A DNA stretch of 62,266 nt from Flavonifractor sp. An306 (GCF_002159455.1 NZ_NFIQ01000013.1:1-62266); one strand, 5' to 3'. Shown: positions 50,506-59,217, counted from the first letter of the stretch. Made by a program: numbers and translations. The notes: generated by a model from the letters alone, not told the origin.

Positions 50506-50838
50506 ATGATACTTTCGTTTGCGCAGATGGAGGAGACCCCCATGCCCCAGTTCAAGGGGGGCGAAAAGACCACCTTTGCCAAGATGTACACCGATGCTCA
50601 CAACCGGATCATGCGTAGCCGGCTGGAGCCGGGGGCGTCCATCGGCCTGCACACCCACGAGGGAAACAGCGAGGCGGTATACATCCTCTCCGGCACCGGT
50701 AAGGCCCTGTACGACGGGGGCGAGGAGCGGCTGCAGCCCGGGGACTGCCACTACTGCCCGGAAGGCCATTCCCACTCCATTGTCAACGACGGCACGGAGG
50801 ACCTGGTGTTCTTCGCCGTGGTGCCCCAGCACAACTAA
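50506..50838 (+). CDS. Cupin-domain protein
   Basis: 110 residues, single cupin barrel: motif 1 GLHTHEGNSEAVYILSG (ligands His, His, Glu) and motif 2 LQPGDCHYCPEGHSHSI. Metal-binding small cupin; substrate unknown. Third gene of the LexA-like operon, ATG behind AAGGAGGGAAATCAAC. Confidence 0.88.
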   Translation: MILSFAQMEETPMPQFKGGEKTTFAKMYTDAHNRIMRSRLEPGASIGLHTHEGNSEAVYILSGTGKALYDGGEERLQPGDCHYCPEGHSHSIVNDGTEDLVFFAVVPQHN

Positions 50839-50877
50839 AAGGAGGGCCTGCTGCCAATGGCAGCAGGCCCTCCTTTT
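50837..50877. terminator. Strong bidirectional terminator after the cupin gene
   Basis: AAAAGGAGGGCCTGCTGCC with its complement around AAT, then TTTT; serves both convergent operons. Confidence 0.95.
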
Positions 50878-51253
50878 AGTTCTCTCTCCGCCGGAATGCT
50901 TCCATTTCCAGCTCGTCTCTGATCTCCAGGCCCCGCTCCCCGGCCAGGCCCTCGATGTGATGGGTGAACTCGTGGGACAAGGTGGTGTACAGCTCCTCCT
51001 CCCAGTCCTTCTTTGTCCAGTGCTCCAGCTCCGCCAGGGCGGCGAAGGAGCCGTAGTAGAGGTTGATATACCGCCCCATCATGTCGTGGCAGTACTCCCC
51101 CATGATATAGAGGTCGTCCAGCTGGCCCTCCGGGTCCTCCTTGGCCTGGGGCAGCAGGGAGATGCCGCCGTTGAGCCGCTGATAAAATTCCTCCGGGAAC
51201 TGCTCCGCCATCTCGTCCAGCAGGTCGCCCACTTCGTCAAAGCTGAGGATCAT
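50876..51253 (-). CDS. Zincin-like metallopeptidase family protein
   Basis: 125 residues with the zinc-site motif HEFTHH (HExxH) near residue 97 in LSHEFTHHIEGLAG. This matches the short pfam06262-type zincin family found across bacteria; protease activity is not shown for most. ATG 51253 overlaps the tex stop (ATGA). Confidence 0.88.
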   Translation of the reverse strand: MILSFDEVGDLLDEMAEQFPEEFYQRLNGGISLLPQAKEDPEGQLDDLYIMGEYCHDMMGRYINLYYGSFAALAELEHWTKKDWEEELYTTLSHEFTHHIEGLAGERGLEIRDELEMEAFRRREN

Positions 51254-53415
51254 ACCGCCGCCTCCTTTGGCCTCTTCATGGTCAGGGAGATGCGCTTCTT
51301 CTTCTCGTCCACCTCCAGCACCCAGACGGTGACGATGTCCCCCACGGCGCACACCTCGCTGGGGTGGCGCACCCGGCGGTTGGACAGCTGGGAGATGTGA
51401 ACCAGCCCGTCCTGGTGGACGCCGATATCCACAAACACACCGAAGTCGATGACGTTGCGCACCGTGCCGGTGAGCTCCATCCCCGGTTTCAGGTCCTTCA
51501 TCTCCAGCACGTCGGTGCGCAGGATGGGCTTGGGCAGCTCGTCCCGGGGGTCCCGGCCGGGCTTCATCAGCTCGCCCACAATGTCCCTCAGGGTGGGCAG
51601 ACCCACGCCGCAGGCCTCCGCCGCCTGTTCCGGGCCGTAGGCCTTCACCTTCTCCCGCAGTTCGGAGATGGCCCCCGCCGCTACGTCCTTTACGGTGTAG
51701 CCGCACAGCTCCAGCAGCCGCTCCGCCGCCTCGTAGCTCTCCGGGTGGACCCCGGTGTGATCCAGCACATTCTTGCTCTCGGGCACCCGCAGAAAGCCGG
51801 CGCACTGTTCAAAGGCCTTGGGGCCCAGCTTGGGCACCTTCAGCACCTGCTTACGGGTGGTGAAGGCCCCGTTTTCCTCCCGGAACTTCACGATATTCTT
51901 GGCGGTGGTATTGTTCAGCCCCGCCACGTAGGACAGCAGCGGCGCGGAGGCGGTGTTCAGGTCCACCCCCACGGCGTTGACGCAGTCCTCCACCACGCCC
52001 CCCAGGGTCTCGTCCAGCCGGGCCTGGGGCATATCGTGCTGGTACTGGCCCACGCCGATGGATTTGGGGTCGATCTTCACCAGCTCGGCCAGGGGGTCCT
52101 GGAGCCGCCGGGCGATGGACACAGCGCTTCTCAGGTTCACGTCGTAGTCGGGGAACTCCTCGGCGGCCAGCTTGGAGGCGGAGTAGACCGACGCCCCCGC
52201 CTCGTTGACGATCATATAGCTGACGCCGCCCCCCACCTGTTTGATGAGCTCCACCGTCATCTGCTCGGTCTCCCGGCTGGCGGTGCCGTTGCCGATGGCG
52301 ATATGGGCCACGCCGTGCTTGCGGATGAGCTTGGAGAGCACGTCGATGGCCTCCTGCTTTTTCCGCTCGTTGAAGGTGGGATACACCACCGCCGTGTCCA
52401 GCACTTTGCCGGTGGGGTCCACCACCGCCACCTTGCAGCCGTTGCGGTAGCCCGGATCCAGGCCCATGGTGACAAACCCCTTCACCGGGGGTTGCATCAG
52501 CAGGGGCTTGAGGTTGAGGCCGAACATCTTGATGGCCCCCTCGTCGGCCTGCTCGGTGAGGGTGTTGCGGACCTCCCGCTCCAGGGAGGGTTTCAGTAAC
52601 CGGTCCCAGGCGTCGTCCGCCGCGGCGCGGACAAACTCCATGGCCGCCCGGCCGGGCACCACCGCCCGGCGCACGGCGATGCGGGCGGTCTCGCTGTCCA
52701 GCTCCACGCTCACCTTCAGAATGTTCTCCCGCTCGCCCCGGTTGATGGCCAGCACCTGATGGCCCATGGCCCGGTTCACCGGGGCCTGAAAGTCATAGTA
52801 CAGCCGGTAGACGCTGTCCTCCGGCTCCTTCTCCGCCGCCCGGGACACCAGCGTTCCCCGGCGCAGGTACAGCTCCCGCAGATTTTTGCGGACAGCGGCG
52901 TCGTCGGAGATGGCCTCGGCGATGATATCGCTGGCCCCCTGGAGGGCGGCCTCCGCCGTCTCCACCCCCTTGTCCGGGTCGATGAAATCCTGGGCCAGCT
53001 GCTGGGGATCCACCGGGGGACCCATGGCGAACAGGGCCTCCGCCAACGGCTCCAGCCCTTTCTCCTTCGCCATGGTGGCCCGGGTGCGCCGCTTGGGCTT
53101 GTAGGGCAGGTACAGGTCCTCCACCTCCGCCAGGGTGGCGGCGGCGTCAATGGCGGCGGCCAGCTCTTTTGTCAGCTTGCCCTGGCTCTCGATGGAGGCC
53201 TTTACCTCCTCCCGCCGCTTGTCCAGGTTGCGCAGGTACTGCAGCCGGTCGGCCAGGGTACGCAGGGTGGTGTCGTCCATGGCCCCGTGGAGCTCCTTGC
53301 GGTAGCGGGCAATAAAGGGAATGGTGTTGCCCTCGTCAATGAGGGTGACCACGTTCTGAATATAGCTCTCCTTCTGGCCCAGCTCTCTGGCCAGAATCTG
53401 GATCATGGTTTCCAT
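51250..53415 (-). CDS. tex: Tex transcription accessory protein
   Basis: 721 residues: helical N-terminus, a YqgF/RNase H-like centre (VTMGLDPGYRNGCKVAVVD), helix-hairpin-helix repeats (LNTASAPLLSYVAGLNNTTAKNI, in part) and a C-terminal S1 RNA-binding domain (LTGTVRNVIDFGVFVDIGVHQDGLVHIS, in part). Binds RNA during transcription and is linked to stress tolerance. Start at ATG 53415 behind AAGGAGCATCCCA. Confidence 0.97.
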   Translation of the reverse strand: METMIQILARELGQKESYIQNVVTLIDEGNTIPFIARYRKELHGAMDDTTLRTLADRLQYLRNLDKRREEVKASIESQGKLTKELAAAIDAAATLAEVEDLYLPYKPKRRTRATMAKEKGLEPLAEALFAMGPPVDPQQLAQDFIDPDKGVETAEAALQGASDIIAEAISDDAAVRKNLRELYLRRGTLVSRAAEKEPEDSVYRLYYDFQAPVNRAMGHQVLAINRGERENILKVSVELDSETARIAVRRAVVPGRAAMEFVRAAADDAWDRLLKPSLEREVRNTLTEQADEGAIKMFGLNLKPLLMQPPVKGFVTMGLDPGYRNGCKVAVVDPTGKVLDTAVVYPTFNERKKQEAIDVLSKLIRKHGVAHIAIGNGTASRETEQMTVELIKQVGGGVSYMIVNEAGASVYSASKLAAEEFPDYDVNLRSAVSIARRLQDPLAELVKIDPKSIGVGQYQHDMPQARLDETLGGVVEDCVNAVGVDLNTASAPLLSYVAGLNNTTAKNIVKFREENGAFTTRKQVLKVPKLGPKAFEQCAGFLRVPESKNVLDHTGVHPESYEAAERLLELCGYTVKDVAAGAISELREKVKAYGPEQAAEACGVGLPTLRDIVGELMKPGRDPRDELPKPILRTDVLEMKDLKPGMELTGTVRNVIDFGVFVDIGVHQDGLVHISQLSNRRVRHPSEVCAVGDIVTVWVLEVDEKKKRISLTMKRPKEAAV

Positions 53416-53537
53416 TGGGATGCTCCTTTATGATAGACATGCCTCTATTTTACGCGATTTTAACCGCCAAGTCCAGCGGATCTCCTTGCGCTTTTTTGCC
53501 GCAGCTCGTAGAATAGAGGAAAAAGGAGGGGATTGGT

Positions 53538-54485
53538 ATGGACCAGCGGTTGGAACAGCTCAACGCCAAGTGGAAGGAACTGACGGAGCAGGCCTCCCGG
53601 CTGAGCCAGGCGGGAGCCCAGCAAAGGGAGCTGGAGCGGCAGCATGCCGAGCGGAAAGAGCGGGTGGCGGAGACCGGAGCGATCTACCGCAAGGAGCAGG
53701 ACGACGTGGACAAGCTGGAGAAGGGGGGGCTGCGGTCCTTCCTGCTGAGCCTCACGGGGGATAAGGAGGAGCGGCTCACCAGGGAGCGGCGGGAGGCCAT
53801 GGCGGCCAAGTGCCAGTATGACCAGGCGGTGTCCGATCTGGAATACCTGGAGAACCGGCTCCGGGAGCTGCGGGGCCAGCAGGCGACCCTGAAGCACGTC
53901 CGGCAGCAGCTGATGGAGCTGAGCCAGGAGAAGGCGGCGCTGCTCAAGGAGCTGGGAGGCGAGACCGGGGCCCGGCTGATGGAGCTGGATCAGCGGCAGA
54001 CGGAGCTGGAGCACCAGCTCCGGGAGGTGGGAGAAGCCCTCTCCGTCGGCCGGCGGGCGGAGGTCTGCCTGAGCCAGGTGCTGGACAGCCTGGACAGCGC
54101 CCGGGACTGGGGCGTATGGGACATGGTGGGCGGCGGGCTGCTCTCCACCGCCATGAAGCATGAGCGGCTGGACGACGCCCAGGACGGCCTGCGGCAGGTC
54201 CAGCGGGCTCTGTCCGATTTCCGCACCCAGCTGGCCGACGTGGGGGACATCCAGGTACCCGATATCTCCATCGGCTCCTTCGCCACCTTTGCCGACTACT
54301 TCTTTGACAACCTGTTTGTGGACCTGCATATCCAGTCCAGCATTCAGGACGCCCAGGACGGTGTGTCAAAGGTGCGCTATCAGGTACATTCCGCCCTGCA
54401 CACCCTGGAGGAGGCGGAGGGCCGCCTGCGGGGAGAGCTGAACGTGGTGGAAAACCAGCGGGAGAGACTGCTGGAGGCCTACTGA
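53538..54485 (+). CDS. Cytoplasmic coiled-coil protein
   Basis: 315 residues, mainly coiled coil (about 1-175 and 260-315) with a short glycine-rich middle (WGVWDMVGGGLLSTAMKHERLDDAQ). No signal peptide or membrane helix. The middle segment recurs in conserved clostridial proteins of unknown function. ATG behind AAAGGAGGGGATTGGT. Confidence 0.78.
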   Translation: MDQRLEQLNAKWKELTEQASRLSQAGAQQRELERQHAERKERVAETGAIYRKEQDDVDKLEKGGLRSFLLSLTGDKEERLTRERREAMAAKCQYDQAVSDLEYLENRLRELRGQQATLKHVRQQLMELSQEKAALLKELGGETGARLMELDQRQTELEHQLREVGEALSVGRRAEVCLSQVLDSLDSARDWGVWDMVGGGLLSTAMKHERLDDAQDGLRQVQRALSDFRTQLADVGDIQVPDISIGSFATFADYFFDNLFVDLHIQSSIQDAQDGVSKVRYQVHSALHTLEEAEGRLRGELNVVENQRERLLEAY

Positions 54486-54496
54486 CAGACTAAACA

Positions 54497-54533
54497 AAGG
54501 GGGGCGGACCGCCGCACGGCGGTCCGCCCCCCT
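54497..54533. terminator. Terminator after the coiled-coil gene
   Basis: GGGGCGGACCGCCG and its complement CGGCGGTCCGCCCC, then CCTTG. Also faces the convergent GGDEF gene. Confidence 0.85.
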
Positions 54534-54543
54534 TGTCTGCTGA

Positions 54544-56196
54544 TCAATGGCCGTCCCCACGGCCTTCCCAATCCTGGATGTGCCGGGCCACCTTGGTGTC
54601 CTCGGTTTTGATGTGGTTGATGAGCCAGATGCCCAGCTGCTTGTTGATCTCCCCCATCAGTTGGAGGGTGGGCCCCTCTATTTTCAGGCGGTTGGAGAGA
54701 TCGTCCACCATGCTCATCAGGGCCTCGTGATATTTCTTGTGGTTCTCATAGTCGGGATAGTGAGACTCCATCTGCAGCTGCTCCTCGTGGCGGAAGTGGG
54801 TCTGGGTGTACTGCTTCAAAAAGTCCACCGTCTGGGACAGCTTTTCCTTTCTGGTCCCCGCCGCGCAGGCCGCCAGCAGATTGTTGCAGGCCTGGATGAG
54901 CTCCTTGTGCTCGGCGTCGATCTGGGCATTGCCCGTCTCCATCTCCCGGGTCCAGGCAAAGGCCATGATCAGGCCGTTTTCACTGGCCCGGGCCGCCTTT
55001 TTGATGTTCTTCAGAATGTACATCTTGGCGTCCGCCTGCTGCATCACCAGCTGAGGGGAGATGTTCCCCTCCCCGGTGACGTGTACCACGCCGTAGCTGA
55101 TGGACATGGGGAACTCCTCGGAGGCTGCCATCAGATTCCGGTCCAGTTCCTCCATCTTCCGCAGGGCCACCGGCGCCTTGCAGTCGGAAAACAGCACGGC
55201 AAACTCATCCCCGCCGATGCGGCACACCAGGTCGGTGGCCCGGCTGGTGCGCAGCATCTCCTGGGCCACCGTACACAGGTATTTGTCCCCCGCCGCGTGG
55301 CCGAAGTGGTCGTTGGCGTACTTCAGTCCGTCAATGTCCACCATACAGAAGGTAAACTCCGCTCCCGCGCCAATGAGCCGTTCCAGATTCTCCAGGCAGA
55401 AGCGGCGGTTATACAGCCCCGTCAGCTCATCCATGTAGGCCAGGCCCTCGATCTGCTCCCGGTACTCCTTCTCGCTGGTGACGTCGGTGATAAAGTGGAC
55501 ATAGGCCATCTTCTCACTCCAGCGGATGGCATAGGAGTGGATGCGGAAGGTCTTTTTCCGCACGTCGCACTTGTACTCAAAGACGCAGTTCTCGCTGTTG
55601 CTCTGCTTGTAGTGGGTGATATAATCCAGCAGATCCTGAAAGCCGGAGCACTTCTCCTCCGCGCTCTGGTTTCTGAGGAAAAACTGCTGGGCGGAGCGGT
55701 TGGTGTAAATAATCTCCCCGCTGTCCTGGGTGGTGACGATGATCCACTCCTTCAGCCCGTTCATGATGGACTTCATCAGCCCCGCCGTTTCGGTGAGCAT
55801 GGTGGACTGTTCCTTGAGCTGGGCCTCCCGCTCGGCCAGCTGGCGGATCATCTCGTTAAAGGATCTGGAGAACTCCCCCAGGAAGTTGACGCTCTGGCTG
55901 TAGTCCCCGTGAGCCACCCGGTCAGCCTGCCAGGTCAGGTGCTTCAGGGCGGAGTGGAGCTCCTTCAGGTTCCCGGCCAGGAAATTGTGGCGGCTGGGGG
56001 GCTTGGCTTCCAGCTCCCCGTTGCGCAGATGCTTGAGAAATTCGTTGGCCTCGGCCAGGCAGTTGGACAGGTAGAACACCGCCTCCTGCAGGTCGGCCAG
56101 CTCCTCCGATTCGCTTTTCAGGTCGTCGGAAATGGGCTTGTTCAAAATAATGTATCGGATCTGTTCCACCAAACGGTCTATGTCTTCCCTATTCAT
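54544..56196 (-). CDS. Diguanylate cyclase with HAMP-like, PAS and hemerythrin domains
   Basis: 550 residues, no membrane helix. Order: helical N-terminus, HAMP-like segment (VAHGDYSQSVNFLGEFSRSF, about 95-115), PAS (about 140-245), GGDEF domain (RIGGDEFAVLF, intact) and a C-terminal hemerythrin (iron ligands in DAEHKE, HFRHEEQL, HKKYH and HIKTED). The GGDEF motif implies c-di-GMP synthesis; the di-iron domain implies oxygen or NO sensing. Its start overlaps the V4R gene by 8 bases. Confidence 0.93.
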   Translation of the reverse strand: MNREDIDRLVEQIRYIILNKPISDDLKSESEELADLQEAVFYLSNCLAEANEFLKHLRNGELEAKPPSRHNFLAGNLKELHSALKHLTWQADRVAHGDYSQSVNFLGEFSRSFNEMIRQLAEREAQLKEQSTMLTETAGLMKSIMNGLKEWIIVTTQDSGEIIYTNRSAQQFFLRNQSAEEKCSGFQDLLDYITHYKQSNSENCVFEYKCDVRKKTFRIHSYAIRWSEKMAYVHFITDVTSEKEYREQIEGLAYMDELTGLYNRRFCLENLERLIGAGAEFTFCMVDIDGLKYANDHFGHAAGDKYLCTVAQEMLRTSRATDLVCRIGGDEFAVLFSDCKAPVALRKMEELDRNLMAASEEFPMSISYGVVHVTGEGNISPQLVMQQADAKMYILKNIKKAARASENGLIMAFAWTREMETGNAQIDAEHKELIQACNNLLAACAAGTRKEKLSQTVDFLKQYTQTHFRHEEQLQMESHYPDYENHKKYHEALMSMVDDLSNRLKIEGPTLQLMGEINKQLGIWLINHIKTEDTKVARHIQDWEGRGDGH

Positions 56197-56743
56197 TGCC
56201 GTTCTCGCCTGTCTTTTTCACATTGGCCTCAAACCGGCACACCCGGGAGCCGGTGGCCCAGCAGTCCACTTCGGTCACCACGTAGTCCTTTTTGGTGTAC
56301 ACCTTCAGAATGCCCGCCAAAAAGCCCTCGTCATAGTTGCAGACGGTCTCCCCCGTCACCGGCAGGCCGGAACAGTCCAGGTCCTCCCCCACCGTCAGCA
56401 CGGCGTCCCCGGTTTCGGCGTCAAACTTCTCCACCCGGAGAATTCCGATCTTGCTCTCCTCCAGCACCGTGCGCAGGTGGGAGATAAACTGCTCCAGTGG
56501 CAGCTCCAGATTCAGCAGATGGCTGGCAAACTCCCGTCCGGCCAGCTCGCCGGCCTGACGGAACAGTTCCACCGTGGCCTGGTTGCCGAAGCGCTTGGCC
56601 AGTACATCCTTGATAGTAAACTGGAACAGCCGGTATACATACACCGGCATATCCTCCCCTAAATTTCTCCTGCCGTCCACCACGTCGCCAATGGAATCCC
56701 ATGTGAACCTATTTTCATCCTCCGGGTCAAACAGTTGAAACAT
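56189..56743 (-). CDS. V4R-domain sensor protein
   Basis: 184 residues. The C-terminal half (CNYDEGFLAGILKVYTKKDY, EVDCWATGSRVCRFEA) is a V4R (4-vinyl reductase) domain, a small-molecule or heme-type sensor fold. Alone, without output domain, and translated together with the GGDEF-hemerythrin protein, it probably passes its signal to that partner. ATG 56743 behind GGAGGGATAGTCATT. Confidence 0.85.
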   Translation of the reverse strand: MFQLFDPEDENRFTWDSIGDVVDGRRNLGEDMPVYVYRLFQFTIKDVLAKRFGNQATVELFRQAGELAGREFASHLLNLELPLEQFISHLRTVLEESKIGILRVEKFDAETGDAVLTVGEDLDCSGLPVTGETVCNYDEGFLAGILKVYTKKDYVVTEVDCWATGSRVCRFEANVKKTGENGNE

Positions 56744-56860
56744 AATGACTATCCCTCCCTTACTCCTTCAGAGCCTGTTAAAGCACGGAATCTCCATCTA
56801 TTTAGTATTAAATATTCTAGCACGCTCTTCTGTAAATTACAAGGGAGAAAACAGGAATGG

Positions 56861-56887
56861 GGACGTCTCCGTCCAAAGACATCCCCA
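56861..56887 (-). terminator. Terminator-like hairpin after the PTS gene
   Basis: Minus strand GGGGATGTCT and GAGACGTCCCC pair imperfectly, followed by CATTCCTGTTTTCTC. Located 13 bases beyond the stop of the EIIC gene. Confidence 0.65.
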
Positions 56888-56899
56888 AACACCCCATAT

Positions 56900-57988
56900 T
56901 CAATCCAGGGTCAAATCCCCCGGCCGGATCCAGCCGATGCGCCAGAAAAACAGGCCAAACAGCCAGCTCAGCACCGCCGGCAGCACAAAGCAGATAAGCA
57001 CCATCCCCGCCCAGTCGAAGCTGGTGATGGCCGCCTTGGCCCCGGAGGCCACGTCGTTGACCCAGCCGGTGTACACCCCGATGGGGCCCACCATGCCGCA
57101 GGTGCCCATGCCGGAGGCCACGGCGGAGGCCGGGTCGTTCATCTCCAGGTGAAACACGCAGGTGGCCAGGGGCCCGGTGATAGCGGAGGTCAGGATGGCG
57201 GGCAGCCAGATGCGGGGGTTTTTCACAATGTTGCCCATCTGGAGCATGGAGGTGCCCAGCCCCTGGCTCACCAGCCCGCCCCACCGGTTCTCCCGGAAGG
57301 AGAGCACGGCGAAGCCCACCATATTGGCGCAGCAACCCGCCACCGCCGCGCCCCCCGCCAGGCCGGTGAGGCCGATGGCGGCGCAGATGGCGGCGGAGGA
57401 GATGGGCAGGGTAAGGGCGATGCCGATGACCACCGACACCAGAATCCCCATCCAGAAGGGCTGCAGAACGGTGGCCCACTTGACAAAATCCCCCACGGCG
57501 GAGGCGGCCGTACCGATGGCGGGGGCCCACCAGGCGGAGAGGAGAACCCCCGCCAGAATAGTCACCAGGGGGGTGACCAGAATGTCGATCTTGGTCTGCT
57601 TGCTCACCAGCTTGCCCAGCTCGGCGGCAATGATGGCGATGAACAGCACCGCCAGCGGCCCGCCCGCCCCCTTTCCGCCGTCCAGGGTGGTGCTGCCCAG
57701 GGCGTTGGCGGCATAGCCCACCGTGGCCAGGGAAAAGAGCACCAGCGGGGGCGCCTTCAGGGCGTAGCCGATGGCGATGGCCATGGCCGCTCCGCTCATG
57801 GCGGAGGCGTAGGCCCCCACCGTCACCAGAAACTCCAGCCCCAGCTGCTTGCCCAGGGTATCCAGAATGGTACCGATGAGCAGGGAGCAGAACAGGCCCT
57901 GGGCCATGGCCCCCAGAGCGTCAATGCCGTAGCGCCGGGCGGAGATCACCACGTCTTTCCGCTTCAAAAATGCTGTTATCCCTTCCAT
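56900..57988 (-). CDS. PTS EIIC-like membrane transporter (PTS_EIIC_2)
   Basis: About 362 residues, nine to ten helices, glycine-rich, matching the PTS_EIIC_2 family (start EGITAFLKRKDVVISARRYGIDALGAMAQGLF, in part). No EIIA or EIIB genes are adjacent, so it may work with remote partners or be a transporter outside the normal PTS. The ATG at 57988 fits the family; an in-frame upstream ATG at 58021 lies inside the palindrome. Confidence 0.87.
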   Translation of the reverse strand: MEGITAFLKRKDVVISARRYGIDALGAMAQGLFCSLLIGTILDTLGKQLGLEFLVTVGAYASAMSGAAMAIAIGYALKAPPLVLFSLATVGYAANALGSTTLDGGKGAGGPLAVLFIAIIAAELGKLVSKQTKIDILVTPLVTILAGVLLSAWWAPAIGTAASAVGDFVKWATVLQPFWMGILVSVVIGIALTLPISSAAICAAIGLTGLAGGAAVAGCCANMVGFAVLSFRENRWGGLVSQGLGTSMLQMGNIVKNPRIWLPAILTSAITGPLATCVFHLEMNDPASAVASGMGTCGMVGPIGVYTGWVNDVASGAKAAITSFDWAGMVLICFVLPAVLSWLFGLFFWRIGWIRPGDLTLD

Positions 57989-58011
57989 ATCCTCATGCTC
58001 TCCCGTCAAAA

Positions 58012-58053
58012 AATAGGACATTACAGGTGTCATGACACCTGTAATGTCCTATT
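58012..58053. promoter_or_regulatory. 42-bp perfect palindrome in the EIIC promoter
   Basis: AATAGGACATTACAGGTGTCA followed directly by its exact reverse complement (21 + 21 bp, no spacer; the arm is quoted without its last base pairs: AATAGGACATTACAGG...). On the minus strand it overlaps the -10 box and the likely start point, and is followed by TTTTTTG. It could be an operator for a dimeric repressor and, in RNA, a terminator-like hairpin. Confidence 0.93.
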
Positions 58054-58078
58054 ATAACGGCCGGGAAAGATTTGTCAA
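58051..58078 (-). promoter_or_regulatory. Promoter of the EIIC gene
   Basis: Minus-strand TTGACA (58078-58073), 16 bases, TATAAT (58056-58051). The -35 box overlaps the stop codon of the XRE gene upstream; the start point (near 58044) falls inside the palindrome. Confidence 0.85.
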
Positions 58079-58632
58079 TCCCCTTTTCGGCCTTTCCGGT
58101 AGAGCACCACCGCCAGGATCACTCCGGTGGCCAGGATCAGAAGCCCTACGGCCAGGATCACCGTGGCAATGGTGAGGGGGAGCTGGGCCGCGGACAGTTC
58201 CCCACTCCATCCGGAGCCGTAGAAGAAATCGTCCCCCAGCAGGCTTTGGGTCATCCGGAGAAAGGAATATCGCGCCAGCCCGCCCACCAGGGCGATCCCC
58301 GCTCCACTGACGGCGATGTACACCCCCGCCAGCCAGCCGTACCGGCAGATGAGCCAGGCCACACCTCTAAGGCCCCGCTGGTAGTCAGGCGGCTCCGGCC
58401 GGGGAGACGGAGGGGGCGGCGTCCCGGCGGCGGGCTCCTCCGGGCTGAGCAGCTCGTCGGTGGTCACTCCAAACACTCTGGCCAGGGCCACCAGCTTGTC
58501 CACCTCGGGGGTGGCGTCTCCCAGCTCCCACTTGCTCACCGCCTGGCGGGACACCCCCACCCGGGCGGCCAGCTCCTCCTGAGACAGCCTGGCCTGTTTG
58601 CGGTAATATAGGATTTTTTCATGCAATGTCAT
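58075..58632 (-). CDS. XRE regulator with C-terminal membrane helices
   Basis: 185 residues: XRE helix-turn-helix (residues 5-60, LSQEELAARVGVSRQAVSKWELGDATPEVDKLVALA, in part), a Pro-rich linker and two to three transmembrane helices. Membrane-tethered XRE regulators are common in clostridia. AGGAGGTGACGGGAT precedes ATG 58632. Upstream lie four GGTTGC half-sites that may be its operator. Confidence 0.88.
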   Translation of the reverse strand: MTLHEKILYYRKQARLSQEELAARVGVSRQAVSKWELGDATPEVDKLVALARVFGVTTDELLSPEEPAAGTPPPPSPRPEPPDYQRGLRGVAWLICRYGWLAGVYIAVSGAGIALVGGLARYSFLRMTQSLLGDDFFYGSGWSGELSAAQLPLTIATVILAVGLLILATGVILAVVLYRKGRKGD

Positions 58633-58673
58633 ATCCCGTCACCTCCTGACGGTCTCAGCCTACCAGAAAAGCC

Positions 58674-58722
58674 GGTTGCGGGCCACCAGCAACCGCTGGA
58701 ATTTTCCGCAACCAGTGGTTGC
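58674..58722. promoter_or_regulatory. Four GGTTGC half-sites in two inverted pairs
   Basis: GGTTGC 58674-58679 and GCAACC 58689-58694; GCAACC 58708-58713 and GGTTGC 58717-58722 (the latter pair forms the 15-bp palindrome GCAACCAGTGGTTGC). They stand 40-90 bp ahead of the XRE gene, as expected of an autoregulatory operator. Confidence 0.65.
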
Positions 58723-59217
58723 GCGACCCACTTTTTAGTTTCTTGTAATATGTTTAAATTCGTGATTACCCCTATTGATTTGCGCACTTTTTGTCTTGTG
58801 TTTTATATCCTCATTTTCTTGCACCAAATCGCTTTAAGGGAAAATATAAGGGAAAACAAAAGTGTGGTTTTGGCATAAGGCCTTTTCCCTTTTGGGCTGT
58901 TAAAAACCGTGGAGGCCAGCTGAGTGCGGCCAGGATTACCGCCTGCTCAGTCTGCCGGCAAGCAGACCACCCAGCCGCCGCCGTGCAGGACCCAACGATC
59001 CACCCAAGGGCGGCCAGTTCACGACACCACTGGCAGCAGGTCTCCAAATTCCAGTCCGGCCATGGTTCCCTTATGAACCGAGTGGCGGATCATTCTGACC
59101 TTGCACCCTATTTCATTCTGTGGTATCCTGGCTTTGGCGCTGCCGGATAGCAGCGGTCAGCCCTCTTAACGGAGGGCAGCTTCTTTGCTCTCCGATCTTC
59201 GGAAAGGAGGGCTGCCC
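58723..59217. other. Long gap at the edge of the prophage-like region
   Basis: No gene is supported. 58735-58880 is AT-rich and contains repeats such as AGGGAAAATATAAGGGAAAA, of the kind found at integrase attachment sites, then GC-rich sequence without coding signal to about 59090. From 59101 a promoter and the leader of the holin-like toxin begin. An att core cannot be named from one end alone. Confidence 0.5.
59101..59129 (+). promoter_or_regulatory. Likely promoter of the holin-like toxin
   Basis: TTGCAC, 17 bases, TATCCT (59124-59129), giving a leader of about 80 bases. In it CAGCCCTC (59158-59165) can pair with GAGGGCTG (59207-59214) over the ribosome site, while GCCCTC/GAGGGC (59160-59177) is a competing hairpin. 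Confidence 0.6.

Noticed and set aside
58811-59047. A 78-codon minus-strand gene in the prophage margin
   Set aside because: No ribosome site, Cys/Ala-rich random-looking product, no recognisable domain.
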